Shown: positions 44,000 to 53,839, numbered from the stretch's first letter. The stretch: 64,000 bases of DNA from an uncultured Sphaerochaeta sp. (GCF_963677315.1 NZ_OY781939.1:124001-188000), one strand, 5' to 3'. Notes: a model not told the origin generated them from the letters alone. Made by a program: numbers and translations.

Positions 44000-44509
44000 A
44001 TGGTTCACAAGAAGAACGTTTTTATGATCATTGTAGTATTAGCCATACTATTTGTGTTATCAAGCTGCAACAAGGAGTCTGATTCAACAGATGCCATTAC
44101 CACAGCTTCGATAGTAAACACTCCGGAAGATTTCCGCCGAGCTATTAGTCCTGATGGTACTTGGATTGTGGCAATTCTTCAGGACATGGATATTGATCAA
44201 GAAATCATAATTGACGGGGATTTTACAAGAAATGATGAATTATATCGAAAATTGGCATTCTATACTCAGGATGAGAACAGGAAAGTCACAGCACGATATA
44301 CTTTGAGTGCTCCAAAAATGGTGGTCAGAAGTCCAAATACACGTATCCAAAGCGGTATATTCAAAGGTGATGTTTATGTGGAGGCAACTGGATTCCATTT
44401 GGTGGATGCAGTGGTTGAAGGAAATATCATATTCTCATCTCAAGAATATCTAGATAGTTTCTCGACCGATGAAACTTCTCGTGTAACTGGGACAGTCGCT
44501 CTCAATTAA
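44000..44509 (+). CDS. Hypothetical lipoprotein
   Basis: A 169-residue protein with a lipoprotein signal (lipobox FVLSSC, Cys at about 23). The mature part includes TPEDFRRAISPDGTWIVAIL and a C-terminal repeat of short strands (PNTRIQSGIFKGDVYVEATGFHLVDAVVEG), reminiscent of a small beta-helix. The family was not recognised. AGGAGG precedes the start, lying inside the previous frame. Confidence 0.75.
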   Translation: MVHKKNVFMIIVVLAILFVLSSCNKESDSTDAITTASIVNTPEDFRRAISPDGTWIVAILQDMDIDQEIIIDGDFTRNDELYRKLAFYTQDENRKVTARYTLSAPKMVVRSPNTRIQSGIFKGDVYVEATGFHLVDAVVEGNIIFSSQEYLDSFSTDETSRVTGTVALN

Positions 44510-44583
44510 ATTAAATATCTAAACATCTTCCACCAGTAGGTTTTTCATTGCCGACTGGTGGATTGCCGTGCGATACGATACCG

Positions 44584-44594
44584 CCCCCCCCCCC
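44584..44594. repeat. Homopolymeric tract of 11 cytosines
   Basis: An uninterrupted C11 run lies 130 bases before the aldolase start. Such tracts change length by slippage; in spirochaetes and other bacteria they can alter promoter spacing. Confidence 0.85.
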
Positions 44595-44723
44595 TCAGTT
44601 TTTCCAAGTTGGTAATTCTGGATAGCGAATTCTTTGGTCCCTCACTTGCTTGCTTTACTACATTTGAGTACCTTTAACTTGTAACCAATAAAAAACTTAT
44701 ATTGGTAATAAGGAAGGAAGCGT

Positions 44724-45611
44724 ATGAACAGAGAACAACTTAGCCGTATGGTAACTGGAAAAGGTTTTATCGCTGCTTTGGACCAGAGTGGAGGCAGTAC
44801 ACCCAAAGCACTGTTGCACTATGGAATCCCTGAAGATGCCTATGCAACGGATAAAGAAATGTTCGATCTTGTACATGCAATGCGCACCAGAATCATTACG
44901 AGCCCTGCTTTTACCGATGCCCATATCCTGGGGGCTATTCTGTTTGAAGACACCATGGACCGGACCATTGAAGGAATGCCAACGGCTGCATACCTTTGGA
45001 AAACCAAGAGAATAGTCCCATTCCTGAAAGTGGACAAAGGTCTTGCAGAACTCTCTGAAGGAGTTCAGTTGATGAAACCTATGCCAGACCTTGAACCACT
45101 GCTAGAGAAAGCAGTCGAGCAGGGGATTTTTGGCACCAAAATGCGTTCAGTCATCAAGGAATCCAATCCAAAGGGAATCAGGAAGATAGTCGAACAGCAG
45201 TTTGAAAATGCCAAGATCATATTGAAAGCAGGTTTGGTTCCGATCATTGAACCCGAGGTCGACATCCACAGTATGGACAAGCAAGCATCAGAGAAGATCC
45301 TGAAGGCTGAGATGACAAGACAGCTTGAACACCTCAATGAGGAGGATCGGGTCATGCTTAAGCTCTCCATACCTACCGAACCAAACTTCTATGCTGAACT
45401 GCAGAAAGAGAAACACATGGTTCGTGTGGTGGCTCTCTCTGGAGGGTATCCTCGCAATAAGGCTAATAAACTCCTTGCAAAGAACCATGGACTTATCGCC
45501 AGCTTCTCAAGAGCCCTCGCGCAAGATCTGCATGTTGAGCAGAGTGACGAGGAGTTCAACAAGCTACTTGAAACTTCAATACGAGAAATCTACGAGGCTT
45601 CCATTACCTAA
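44724..45611 (+). CDS. Class I fructose-bisphosphate aldolase
   Basis: A 295-residue Schiff-base aldolase that splits fructose-1,6-bisphosphate into glyceraldehyde-3-phosphate and dihydroxyacetone phosphate. Family motifs: [19 protein letters not shown] near the start, [10 protein letters not shown] (about 172-182), [14 protein letters not shown] (about 211-224, with the lysine after the strand as the likely Schiff-base residue) and [10 protein letters not shown] (about 235). The length matches bacterial class I enzymes, which are shorter than the vertebrate form. It is a single gene, ended by a perfect hairpin. Confidence 0.94.
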   Translation: MNREQLSRMVTGKGFIAALDQSGGSTPKALLHYGIPEDAYATDKEMFDLVHAMRTRIITSPAFTDAHILGAILFEDTMDRTIEGMPTAAYLWKTKRIVPFLKVDKGLAELSEGVQLMKPMPDLEPLLEKAVEQGIFGTKMRSVIKESNPKGIRKIVEQQFENAKIILKAGLVPIIEPEVDIHSMDKQASEKILKAEMTRQLEHLNEEDRVMLKLSIPTEPNFYAELQKEKHMVRVVALSGGYPRNKANKLLAKNHGLIASFSRALAQDLHVEQSDEEFNKLLETSIREIYEASIT

Positions 45612-45689
45612 TGATATATGCTCCTCACTGATGAGAAATGGATATTGTGAGGAGATACTCTTTCTGGCTAGAAGCTTATAGAAGTAAAC

Positions 45690-45710
45690 AACGGTGGCAC
45701 TGCCACCGTT
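45690..45710. terminator. Hairpin between convergent genes
   Basis: AACGGTGGCA (45690-45699) pairs with TGCCACCGTT (45701-45710). Placed between the aldolase and the repeat lipoprotein, it may serve both strands, though neither side has a long T tract. Confidence 0.6.
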
Positions 45711-45730
45711 GAATTGCCTATGCATACGCC

Positions 45731-48082
45731 CTAGAAAGCTCTCACCGGCCGAACCTTCAAGGAATCCATTTTGGAACTCACGTACTGAGATCCATCATCG
45801 AAATTAAGATAATATGCATAGCTGTTGCTTCCATCTTTCCATTCAGTAGATGACCAATACAGATCTCTGGCAAACCCTCCCAAACCTTCCTTATGTACCT
45901 TGCTGTAGATTTCAACCAATTCTGCGTGTGAAGGCAGAAACCAATCATTGAATCCACCATAGGAAAGACTCTCACAAGCTTGCGCGGCGTATTCATTTCC
46001 AGAAGTAGTGTTCGCATAGGTACGTACAATTTTCCCAGTATAGTCTTCACCCCTACCGATTTCATCATCAACATCAAATACGCCTGCAGTCATCTCGTTG
46101 TTTGGAGCCCACATTTTAGTCATTTCGGCGCCTTGGGGAGCAAGCTCAAGATATCGCCATCCATTGCTGAATTCACCCTTGTCATAGAAGATTATTCCTC
46201 CGGCTGGACCATTCATGCCAACAGTATAGGAAGATGCGGTGCGCTGTGCGGGTACGGTTGTTGTAGCTGGTGAACTTTGTTCTCCAGATGAGATTTTCGT
46301 ACCTATCCAGAGATAGTCGGTATATGCATCAACCACCATCTTTCCCTCGAATGCATCACCACTGGGGGTAAAAACAAGATTGAACGTACCTTCAATTCCC
46401 ATGGAGGAAAAGGTTCCAGAGAACGTATTGTTGGAGAAGTTACCTTGCACCTCACCCATCGGATATTCTCCTGTTACCGATGATCCTCTCTGGGTAAGTG
46501 TCATTTTCCCAAAATTGGTATCATACACTCCCACTATGGAACCTGACTGTACAGGTGTCTCCGTTTTAAATTGGTTGTTGAATGCAATTACATCATCCTT
46601 GTTGCTGATCCAATGCCGCTCCAAGACCAGCTGATCACCATCGAGTGTGAGGAGAAGATTAGTCCCATTAGAATCATACGTACCCTCAAAGGTGACATAA
46701 TCCCCTTGTGGACCTTCTACAAATAGGGTGATGTTCTTGCCATTTGTGGTCCAGTATCCCTCAGCAATTTCACCATCGAAGAACAGGATTAATGACGTAT
46801 CGGCACCGAACACAAAGCCAGAGTTGTCTTCATTCACATCGATCCAACCACCATAATACAGATCAAATTGATCAGTATCGACCTGCGTAGTTCCCGTATC
46901 CGTACTCACCTGGCGTGATGAGCCAGTCCTTACCCCCGTCCAAGGAAGTGAATCTGGGTTGCTCGCATTTGGTTCGATTGAACCAGTATTCTCATATCCA
47001 CTGAAGCTTTTTGCATCGGGCGAAAATTTCAGTATCATTCTGCCTCGTGTCCAAGGACTTTCCCAGGTTCCTTCCAGCGTATTCCCCGTAAGTGTGCCTG
47101 CAATTATCCCATTTGGGTATGTACCAGATACATACTCTCCTCGTTGTTCCAGAACAATCTCCCCCCAGTTGTCACTGTAGTAGGTGCCGCTCACAGATAA
47201 TGGAGTAGTTTGCTTGGATTCAGTTTCAGGTTGCTTGTTGGTTACCCCTTGTTGGGGTGGGGCATTCCTACTGATTTTCGTACCATTCCATACATGGCTC
47301 TCCCCTTGGTACAACATCTCTCCCTGAAAACCACTGCCGTCAGAAGCGAAGGTAAAGCGGATATCAGCCGTTGTTCCAAGTGAGTAGATTTGCCCAGTAA
47401 GTTCGTAACCGGACATTTGTCCCGTAAGTGTGCTCTGAGGATAACTTCCCGTTACTGTACTTCCATTTTGGGATAAAGTCAGTTCACCTAAGCTTGTCCT
47501 ATACACTCCAGTGGCATTGAACGCTGAGGATGATCCTGTACTGGATGATGTGGTAGCAGTAGACTTTTCTGCTATTGGAGGTGACACAAGTTCCTGTGTT
47601 TTTGTTTCTTGGCCGGGTAGTGATCCCGTCCTTGTTCCACTCCAAGGACGAGCATCAGGATTATCAGGACTAGGTTCTAGGTTGCCCATGCTCTCATAGC
47701 CATTAAAGCTGCTTGCATCAGAGGAAAATTTCAGTCGCATCCTTCCAGCTACCCAAGGTCCTGTCCACCTTCCTTCCAACGTATTTCCAGTGAGTGTTCC
47801 CTCTATCGTACCATTTGGGAATGTTCCCGTAACCTGATTATCTTTTTGTATAAAAACAATTTCACCCCAGTTTTCACTGAAGTATGTTCCGCTAATATTG
47901 CCATCAAGTTCACTGCCTGTATTGTTCTCCTCTTGAGCGGAGGCCATTTCACCAGTGCCTCCTGTGCCGTACAGTAACTCATTCATAAATTCTTCTGTGA
48001 CTATACAGCTTGTGAAGAATAAAACGATGATCCCGATCACCCCAAGTGCACATACTAGTTTCGTTTTATTTTTTGTTTTCAT
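45731..48082 (-). CDS. Large repeat lipoprotein with C-terminal DUF1566 domain
   Basis: A 783-residue lipoprotein with a lipobox (LFFTSC, about residues 21-26). Four glycine-rich modules of about 80-90 residues follow in an alternating order: SENWGEIVFIQKDNQVTGTF-type modules (first and third) and LGELTLSQNGSTVTG-type modules (second and fourth), separated by threonine/serine/glutamine linkers. A distinct middle domain starts DLYYGGWIDVNEDNSG. The C-terminal 160 residues are a DUF1566-like domain (GPAGGIIFYDKGEFSNGWRYLE, NDWFLPSHAELVEIY, YWSSTEWKDGSN). Modules 1 and 3 are highly alike in DNA too, so recombination between them is possible. The ATG at 48082 is chosen over 48088. Confidence 0.88.
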   Translation of the reverse strand: MKTKNKTKLVCALGVIGIIVLFFTSCIVTEEFMNELLYGTGGTGEMASAQEENNTGSELDGNISGTYFSENWGEIVFIQKDNQVTGTFPNGTIEGTLTGNTLEGRWTGPWVAGRMRLKFSSDASSFNGYESMGNLEPSPDNPDARPWSGTRTGSLPGQETKTQELVSPPIAEKSTATTSSSTGSSSAFNATGVYRTSLGELTLSQNGSTVTGSYPQSTLTGQMSGYELTGQIYSLGTTADIRFTFASDGSGFQGEMLYQGESHVWNGTKISRNAPPQQGVTNKQPETESKQTTPLSVSGTYYSDNWGEIVLEQRGEYVSGTYPNGIIAGTLTGNTLEGTWESPWTRGRMILKFSPDAKSFSGYENTGSIEPNASNPDSLPWTGVRTGSSRQVSTDTGTTQVDTDQFDLYYGGWIDVNEDNSGFVFGADTSLILFFDGEIAEGYWTTNGKNITLFVEGPQGDYVTFEGTYDSNGTNLLLTLDGDQLVLERHWISNKDDVIAFNNQFKTETPVQSGSIVGVYDTNFGKMTLTQRGSSVTGEYPMGEVQGNFSNNTFSGTFSSMGIEGTFNLVFTPSGDAFEGKMVVDAYTDYLWIGTKISSGEQSSPATTTVPAQRTASSYTVGMNGPAGGIIFYDKGEFSNGWRYLELAPQGAEMTKMWAPNNEMTAGVFDVDDEIGRGEDYTGKIVRTYANTTSGNEYAAQACESLSYGGFNDWFLPSHAELVEIYSKVHKEGLGGFARDLYWSSTEWKDGSNSYAYYLNFDDGSQYVSSKMDSLKVRPVRAF

Positions 48083-48451
48083 ACACAATTTTCTTCATAA
48101 TATATGTCATAAGTCAATCTTTTGAGATACCGATTTTTATAATGTTGCGAATAATTATTACTAGCAATCCACAAGTTGATCTGTTCTACCAACATCAGAG
48201 AACACCAATGGCCACCTATTGCTCATTGGAGATCTTCGCAAACATGAGGAATGCTGTTTTAAAGAAATCAACGAGCATTCTCCTCCTTTGTTCTTCTTTT
48301 CAATGAAAAGATGATGTATCTAGTACCTGAAATCATCCTAATTACAACTAAATACGTAGCTGTTTATTCCATTTCTCATACATTTTTCCGATAGGATCAG
48401 CCATCACTGAGCGATATCCTTTCTACCATCATACGTGAATAGGAGAATATT
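48083..48451. other. Divergent intergenic region
   Basis: It should hold divergent promoters for the two lipoprotein genes. I see no convincing boxes, RNA hairpin or gene. Confidence 0.4.
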
Positions 48452-49885
48452 ATGGTAGGGAAGAAGTATAGGCTTTGGATAATAGGATTGCTTTTGGTTT
48501 GCGTCTTGTTTATAACCTCCTGTTTAACAGGGCCCCGTGCAGTTCGCTTGGAGCTTCCAAAGCCTAAGGAGGTGAATGCCACACAGGCTTTTGTTCATGC
48601 AACAGTAATTCCCATGACTGAGCCTGAAAAGATTATCGAGAATGCAGTGGTAATCGTAGAAGATAAAAAGATTGTATATGTGGGTACTGATTATGAAAGA
48701 ATCCCTGCATCTACAGATCGTATCGACTGTACCGGCAAGTGGATAGTTCCGGGCCTGGCGGATGCGCATGTGCATCTCCTTTTCAATGCCTTGGATCCCT
48801 TGCTGTTCTTGGCAAATGGGGTGACTTCAGTTCGCAATATGGCGTCCTTTACTGATGCCGGTCGGGATGATGCAAGGTTTGCCTTCAGTGACCATCTGGA
48901 ATTCCGGGACTCGGTTCGAAAAGGAGAAGTGCTTTCACCTTGGGTGTACCAAGCAAGCCCCATTCATGAAGCGAGAACGGGCAAATACTTTGATAAGTCG
49001 CTCTACTTGGACACAAAGACGGCCAACGAAGGGGTGGATGCTGTCCGGAGGGCTAATGAGAAAGGATTTGAATATTTCAAAGTGTACAATAAGCTTCCCT
49101 CAAGCGCATTCTACAGTATTGCAAAAGAGGCCAAGAAGTTGGGTTTTCCTGTGGTAGGGCATGTTCCTCATGAGGTAGGAATTGAAGAGGTAGTCGATGG
49201 TTCCTTGATGCACTCCATTGAACATCTGACCGGTTATATCAACCCATTTGGCACATTCAAGATAGAACCCGAAATACTTGATGAAATTGCAAACCGTACT
49301 GCCGAGGCAGGAATTTGGAATATCCCTACATTGGAAGTCTGGAGGAATATCGTTGCTCCCGAACATATTGATGCCATTGATGCTGATCCCTGGACACGCT
49401 ATATATCTCCGTCAAATCGGGCATTCTGGTCTGCATCAGTAGAATCATTTTCCAAGCTCATACAGAAAAACGTGGAGGGGTACTCTGTATTGCCCTCTGA
49501 TCACATGGAAGATTTTGCTTTGATCGTGGAGGCACTTATCAGGGCAACCGCTCCTATTGCAGCGGGGACGGACAGTGGAACCCTGAACGTAGTTGCAGGT
49601 TCTTCACTGCACAAGGAATTGGAAAGATTGGTTGCGTTGGGCATGACCACCTGGGAGGCAATTGCTGCTTCCACGGTACGGGCTTCTGAATGCTTTGAAA
49701 AATCAGATGAATTCGGAACAGTACAGGCAGGTCGGCGCTCTGATCTATTGGTCTTAAACAGTAATCCACTTGAGGACATTAACAATCTGAGGGATATCAA
49801 TCTTGTTGTTGTACAAGGTGTGCCTTATAGGCAGTCTGAATTGGTGGGAATGCTTGATCAATTGGTAGAAAAGAATAGTCACTAA
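48452..49885 (+). CDS. Lipoprotein amidohydrolase
   Basis: A 477-residue exported metal-dependent hydrolase. A lipoprotein signal ends at LFITSC (Cys about 24). The amidohydrolase barrel has the first metal pair in DAHVHLLF (about 101-108), then GHVPHEVG (about 236), IEHLTGY (about 252) and the catalytic aspartate in AAGTDSGT (about 369). The N-terminal FVHATVIPMTEPEKII strand and C-terminal ADLLVLNSNPLEDI-like closing segment fit the imidazolonepropionase/hydantoinase-like group. The substrate is unknown. AGGAG lies before the ATG. A barrel-like protein follows 25 bases after the stop, likely co-transcribed. Confidence 0.92.
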   Translation: MVGKKYRLWIIGLLLVCVLFITSCLTGPRAVRLELPKPKEVNATQAFVHATVIPMTEPEKIIENAVVIVEDKKIVYVGTDYERIPASTDRIDCTGKWIVPGLADAHVHLLFNALDPLLFLANGVTSVRNMASFTDAGRDDARFAFSDHLEFRDSVRKGEVLSPWVYQASPIHEARTGKYFDKSLYLDTKTANEGVDAVRRANEKGFEYFKVYNKLPSSAFYSIAKEAKKLGFPVVGHVPHEVGIEEVVDGSLMHSIEHLTGYINPFGTFKIEPEILDEIANRTAEAGIWNIPTLEVWRNIVAPEHIDAIDADPWTRYISPSNRAFWSASVESFSKLIQKNVEGYSVLPSDHMEDFALIVEALIRATAPIAAGTDSGTLNVVAGSSLHKELERLVALGMTTWEAIAASTVRASECFEKSDEFGTVQAGRRSDLLVLNSNPLEDINNLRDINLVVVQGVPYRQSELVGMLDQLVEKNSH

Positions 49886-49910
49886 CAATATATAAGGAAG
49901 TAAATGAAGT

Positions 49911-50549
49911 ATGACTAAGAATGTAAGAATCGGGTTGTTGGTTTTGGTGGTTCTATGTGGTGGAAGCGTGGTATTTGCATCGCAAACAGTGTTTGAAGGT
50001 TCTAGCCCCACATGTTCATTTGTGAATTATCTCCATGTGGGAGGGGGAGAAGCATTCATCGAAGATGAAATGGCCATTTTACTTGATGTATCCTATGGGT
50101 TTAGACTCTCACCCAGTTTATCTCTTGGTGCTTTCATTGCCGTCAATCCATTATCCAATTTTGCCCACGCAGATTTGGGGTTGTCTATCGCGAATACCGA
50201 CGCAGCGTATGCAATGATGTCGGGAATGGAGATGTTGTTCACATTCTCTCCTGATAGTCTGGTCCACCCCATCATGCGCTTGGCAGTTGGAGGGATCTCA
50301 GTTGGGTATCTTGAGGATGTTGACGGTAAGGAGGGGTATGATGTCGCATTCTCCCATCGATCTGCTTTTGCTTCCGTATCTGCTGGCCTTGAGCTGAATA
50401 TAACCACATATATGCAACTAGCACTGCGCGGAGGATGGCGATTTGCTGCAAACGAGGAGGTTATGGGAATAGCACAATATGGACTAAGTGGTCCAGAAAT
50501 TTCCTTGTATGCACGGATGGTCTGGGAAACTGCTATCAACAAACAATAG
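49911..50549 (+). CDS. Outer-membrane-barrel-like exported protein
   Basis: A 212-residue protein with a signal peptide (about 1-24, ending VVFAS). The mature chain has alternating amphipathic strands with glycine turns (FRLSPSLSLGAFIAV, MRLAVGGISVGYLE, SVSAGLELNITTYMQLALRGGWRF) and an end like that of barrel proteins (ISLYARMVWETA). It is directly downstream of the amidohydrolase, so it may serve the same envelope function. No named family. Confidence 0.75.
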   Translation: MTKNVRIGLLVLVVLCGGSVVFASQTVFEGSSPTCSFVNYLHVGGGEAFIEDEMAILLDVSYGFRLSPSLSLGAFIAVNPLSNFAHADLGLSIANTDAAYAMMSGMEMLFTFSPDSLVHPIMRLAVGGISVGYLEDVDGKEGYDVAFSHRSAFASVSAGLELNITTYMQLALRGGWRFAANEEVMGIAQYGLSGPEISLYARMVWETAINKQ

Positions 50550-50570
50550 CCTGATAGGTACTGAGGGGAT

Positions 50571-50606
50571 CACCATTACATGGATATTCCTATTATAGTA
50601 ATGGTG
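50571..50606. terminator. Nine-base-pair hairpin after the barrel gene
   Basis: CACCATTAC (50571-50579) and GTAATGGTG (50598-50606) pair perfectly. There is no long T tract, so termination is only probable. Confidence 0.5.
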
Positions 50607-50717
50607 GTCCCTGTTTGTACAATAACCGAAAATCAAAAATTCAGGGTGGCAATGCCCTATGTTCTGAATTACAATGACCATTCACAAACAATTATTAACA
50701 AGCATTTGGAGTCTTTG

Positions 50718-51494
50718 GTGATTAAGCATTCATATGTGTCTCATTGTTCTATAAAGTCAGCAATCAATATTGCTCTCGTTGCATTACTACTTCTCTCTAT
50801 TGGTCTTGTCTTTATGTCATGTTCGCTTGAACAAGGATCGGCCCACATGATACCTATATTCAGAAGTGCATTACCATTTGAGCGTTCTATTCGTTCCTCT
50901 GCTTCTGATTATTCCTTTGCCATTCCTCCTATCGAGGGTTGGAAAACAGAAGTGGTTCCCACTGGTACCAGTGCTATTGATATCGAAATCTTTGGTACTA
51001 CAGTTCCTTGTACCATTGAAGAGGGTAATAATTATGTACGATTTACTGGGGCAAATGAAAACATTGATCTAGATTTCACAGTATTTGCTAATGGTAAATT
51101 CTCATATACGGGAACTATGTTGTTTACTAAATCAGATAATACCGTACTTGTGGTGGAATCATCACTTGAAGATGGTGAGATCAGTGGGGATTTCATTTCT
51201 GGAACAAGCGGAATTGCAAGGGCTTGGGAGGTGACTTCTTCAAGTGATGACAACGATACAGGAACTGCAAGGCTGTTGTCTCTCACCTACGATGTACATG
51301 TTGAAAATGGCACACCTTCCTTTACCACTAACACAATTGATCATACTGATAAGCCTTCGTGGTATGTAGCACCCAATGAAATTGACCATAGCAAATGGGA
51401 AGAGAAGAAATTGCTCTTTGATGAAGAGTTCCCTTCAAGCTCTGAGACTCCAGAAGAAGTGACATACACCTTCAACAACGGAGTGTGGGAGTAG
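50718..51494 (+). CDS. Hypothetical lipoprotein, GTG start inferred
   Basis: A 258-residue lipoprotein. The frame is open back to 50580, but the first part of that extension has no protein character and covers a hairpin. GTG at 50718 has GGAG (50708-50711) upstream and gives a proper signal sequence ending at the lipobox LVFMSC. The mature part is beta-rich with TGTSAIDIEIFGTTV, NIDLDFTVFANGKFSYTG and an acidic, serine-rich middle. Function not recognised. The next gene is convergent. Confidence 0.65.
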   Translation: MIKHSYVSHCSIKSAINIALVALLLLSIGLVFMSCSLEQGSAHMIPIFRSALPFERSIRSSASDYSFAIPPIEGWKTEVVPTGTSAIDIEIFGTTVPCTIEEGNNYVRFTGANENIDLDFTVFANGKFSYTGTMLFTKSDNTVLVVESSLEDGEISGDFISGTSGIARAWEVTSSSDDNDTGTARLLSLTYDVHVENGTPSFTTNTIDHTDKPSWYVAPNEIDHSKWEEKKLLFDEEFPSSSETPEEVTYTFNNGVWE

Positions 51495-51545
51495 CGTAGT
51501 CTGCTCTGTGGATGATTGGTTCTATCCGGAAAGGATTCCTTAGGT

Positions 51546-52097
51546 TTAGAACGACCAGGAAATACCAATGGTTGGGGCCATCGCTATGAGAATCACATAT
51601 ATAAACGATGCTGTGGAAGGCCAGTCGTCTTCAGGGATGGGCTCTTCATAGGTATCTCTGAAAACAAGTGGGAGCAGAAGATCAAAATTCAACTCCCAAT
51701 GCTTCTCTGGAAATTTCCAGGCATATTGAAGAACTGGGCCAACCCCTACCATGTACTCGTCATCGTACAAATCAAGGTAACTGAGCATCCCCACACCTCC
51801 ATACAATACATGTCTTTCGGTTGGTGTGATCTTGGTAGAGATGATGGCTTTCCCTATGATTTGATTCTGTTCTACCATCTGCAGCCCCTCTTGTTTGAGG
51901 GGTGCACGCAAGTATTCCAAGGTGAATACATGCAAGGCAAGTTCGCTACGCAGGTTCTGATGTTCAAACTGTCCAACAATACCCGTAGTACCAGGCAACC
52001 CAAGTTCTATTCCCAAGGAAGTCTGTACAGAGAATACAGACTGGAGAATGAAAAGGAGCAGAATACCTGAGCAGAGTATTTGCTTGTATCTATTCAT
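51546..52097 (-). CDS. Outer-membrane-barrel-like exported protein
   Basis: A 183-residue protein with a signal peptide (about 1-24, ending VFSVQ) and strand-turn-strand pattern (LGIELGLPGTTGIVGQFEHQ, VLYGGVGMLSYLDLY, YMVGVGPVLQYAWKF). It ends ISWSF with a terminal phenylalanine, the signature that outer-membrane proteins use for BAM assembly. It is the third such small barrel candidate in this region. Confidence 0.75.
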   Translation of the reverse strand: MNRYKQILCSGILLLFILQSVFSVQTSLGIELGLPGTTGIVGQFEHQNLRSELALHVFTLEYLRAPLKQEGLQMVEQNQIIGKAIISTKITPTERHVLYGGVGMLSYLDLYDDEYMVGVGPVLQYAWKFPEKHWELNFDLLLPLVFRDTYEEPIPEDDWPSTASFIYVILIAMAPTIGISWSF

Positions 52098-52295
52098 CTC
52101 ATCACTGCTCCTTGATAGCTGATGTTCTATGCATGAGATTCAGTACCAGCCAAGCAAGTAATATAGAGTCAATATTGAAAACCAATCAAATTACCTAAAA
52201 GTATATTGCATACAGTGAAAGAATTAAAGCTCCATGCCTTTGCCCCCAAAGAGGGGTAGTGTATGCATAGTTTCTATCATGAAAGTATGCACATA

Positions 52296-52973
52296 TCACG
52301 CTTTTGCATGAAAATGGAACACTCTCGCTACCATGATCGTAAATAGATACCACGGTATAAGCGAAAGCAGGCTGAATACCATTCCCACAGCTCCGAAGTT
52401 TGATGGGATGATCATAAGAAAAGCGGAGATGAAACCAACGATTGCAATACTGGATTTGAATAAGTGACTTTTTAGCATGGCCGATGAAATAAGGAAAAGG
52501 GTAATTCCATTCAAAATATAATAGATATCGAATGCAGTCCCTTTCCAAGCAAGCAGCAACCCCTGAACCGAGGCAAAGAAAACCTCGTCAGGGAGGTTGG
52601 TCCTCCCTCCCCAGTATTCTTTACTGAGAAAGAACATTTCCACTGCCTTGTTGGATGCAAAATATGAGGCGATTCCCAGTAACCCTAAAAGGGTGGCAAG
52701 TATCATAAGGGTTGGATGTTCTTCCACCAATAGTAAGAAAAGAGCTACGTATATGATGGCTAGGATAATGTTATTGATGATGTATAAGCCGTCGAAATGA
52801 ATAACGCCCAAGACCCAACTCATTTTGAATAGTTCCAACCATCCCAGTACGGTAGTAGGGTGGGGTGAAAGCACAAATATCAGAATTTGTATCGGGATGA
52901 GGACCAACATGGCAAGACAGGCCCAGAAGGAAACCCTATAAAAACTATGATGTTGTAAAGGAGCTGTATTCAT
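52296..52973 (-). CDS. Integral membrane protein, DUF4386-like
   Basis: A 225-residue protein with about six or seven hydrophobic helices (near 12-33, 58-85, 86-108, 134-160, 163-183 and 185-215). The pattern resembles the small DUF4386 group of uncharacterised membrane proteins, but the match is only by impression. There is no signal peptide beyond the first helix. It is divergent from the TetR gene at 53266 across about 290 bases and could be in its regulon. Confidence 0.7.
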   Translation of the reverse strand: MNTAPLQHHSFYRVSFWACLAMLVLIPIQILIFVLSPHPTTVLGWLELFKMSWVLGVIHFDGLYIINNIILAIIYVALFLLLVEEHPTLMILATLLGLLGIASYFASNKAVEMFFLSKEYWGGRTNLPDEVFFASVQGLLLAWKGTAFDIYYILNGITLFLISSAMLKSHLFKSSIAIVGFISAFLMIIPSNFGAVGMVFSLLSLIPWYLFTIMVARVFHFHAKA

Positions 52974-53212
52974 TGGCTATACCTTTTTTGATGTATACTA
53001 TCTAAGACATAACTGTAGAGCATGCTTGTCTGGAATGGAATCTGACAGCACCAGTAAAATGAATTAATTATTGATATCGTTTGACTAGGGATATTGTCAT
53101 GTACGATTACGTCCTGAGCATGCTGTGAGCTACCCAACAGATAGAAAAGTACCTAAGAATATGGTGTAGGTAACCGAATTTGAATATTTTCAAAATAATA
53201 AAAGGAAAGTAC

Positions 53213-53249
53213 TTGTTTAAAACATACCATACGTTATATAACGAACGTT
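53213..53249 (+). promoter_or_regulatory. Promoter overlapped by a perfect palindrome (TetR operator)
   Basis: TTGTTT (53213-53218) and TATATA (53235-53240) are 16 bases apart. CGTTATATAACG (53232-53243) is a perfect palindrome covering the -10 box, followed by AACGTT (53244-53249). Binding there would block the TetR promoter. Confidence 0.6.
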
Positions 53250-53265
53250 ATAAAAAGGAGAGCAT

Positions 53266-53838
53266 ATGCCACCAAAGGTAAGAATATCAGAACAAGCTAT
53301 TGTGGATGCTGCAATCCAGATTATTCGGGACGAGGGTGAAGGGGCGTTGCATGCTCGCTCACTCGCCAAGGCACTTGGATGTTCCGTACAGCCGATATTT
53401 CATAACTTCCCCTCGATGGAGCATCTCAGAGAGGCTGTGTATCAAAAGGTTGATTCCCTTTTCGAGGAGCAGTTGCTCCAAGGCTTGGAAAAAAACGCAA
53501 TACCCTTTCTTGGAATGGGGCTCTCATATATTGATTTCGCTAGGAGAGAGAAGCACCTGTTCAGGTTATTGTTCATGTCGGATGGATTTCGAGGAAAACA
53601 AGTCATTGACCTGGCCTCGGATGATGCAAATAAACCGATCATAAGCATTATCTCGCAAATGACGCAACTTACAGAGAAGCAATCAGAACAGATATTCCTG
53701 GGTATTTGGCTCATGGTGCATGGCATTGCCTCAATGCTGGCAACAAATGAGTGCAGTCTTGAAGATGCACAGATTTCCCAGCTTTTAAAGCATACGTTTA
53801 CAGGTTTGAAAAATGAATACAGTAAAGAAGGAACATGA
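53266..53838 (+). CDS. TetR/AcrR-family transcriptional regulator
   Basis: A 190-residue repressor. The DNA-binding head (about 1-50) has the pattern AIVDAAIQIIRDEGEGALHARSLAKALG followed by CSVQPIFHNFPSMEHL, where the usual Y-x-H/Y-F of TetR proteins is I-F-H-N-F. The C-terminal ligand-binding half is helical, with the WHG/TetR_C-like character. AAAGGAGAG precedes the ATG. It likely represses itself and the CPBP-protease gene that starts one base after its stop. Confidence 0.92.
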   Translation: MPPKVRISEQAIVDAAIQIIRDEGEGALHARSLAKALGCSVQPIFHNFPSMEHLREAVYQKVDSLFEEQLLQGLEKNAIPFLGMGLSYIDFARREKHLFRLLFMSDGFRGKQVIDLASDDANKPIISIISQMTQLTEKQSEQIFLGIWLMVHGIASMLATNECSLEDAQISQLLKHTFTGLKNEYSKEGT

Positions 53839-53839
53839 A

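Noticed and set aside
50580..50717. Longer start for the lipoprotein at 50718
   Set aside because: The extension covers a perfect hairpin and has no protein-like composition; the GTG start gives a proper lipoprotein signal.
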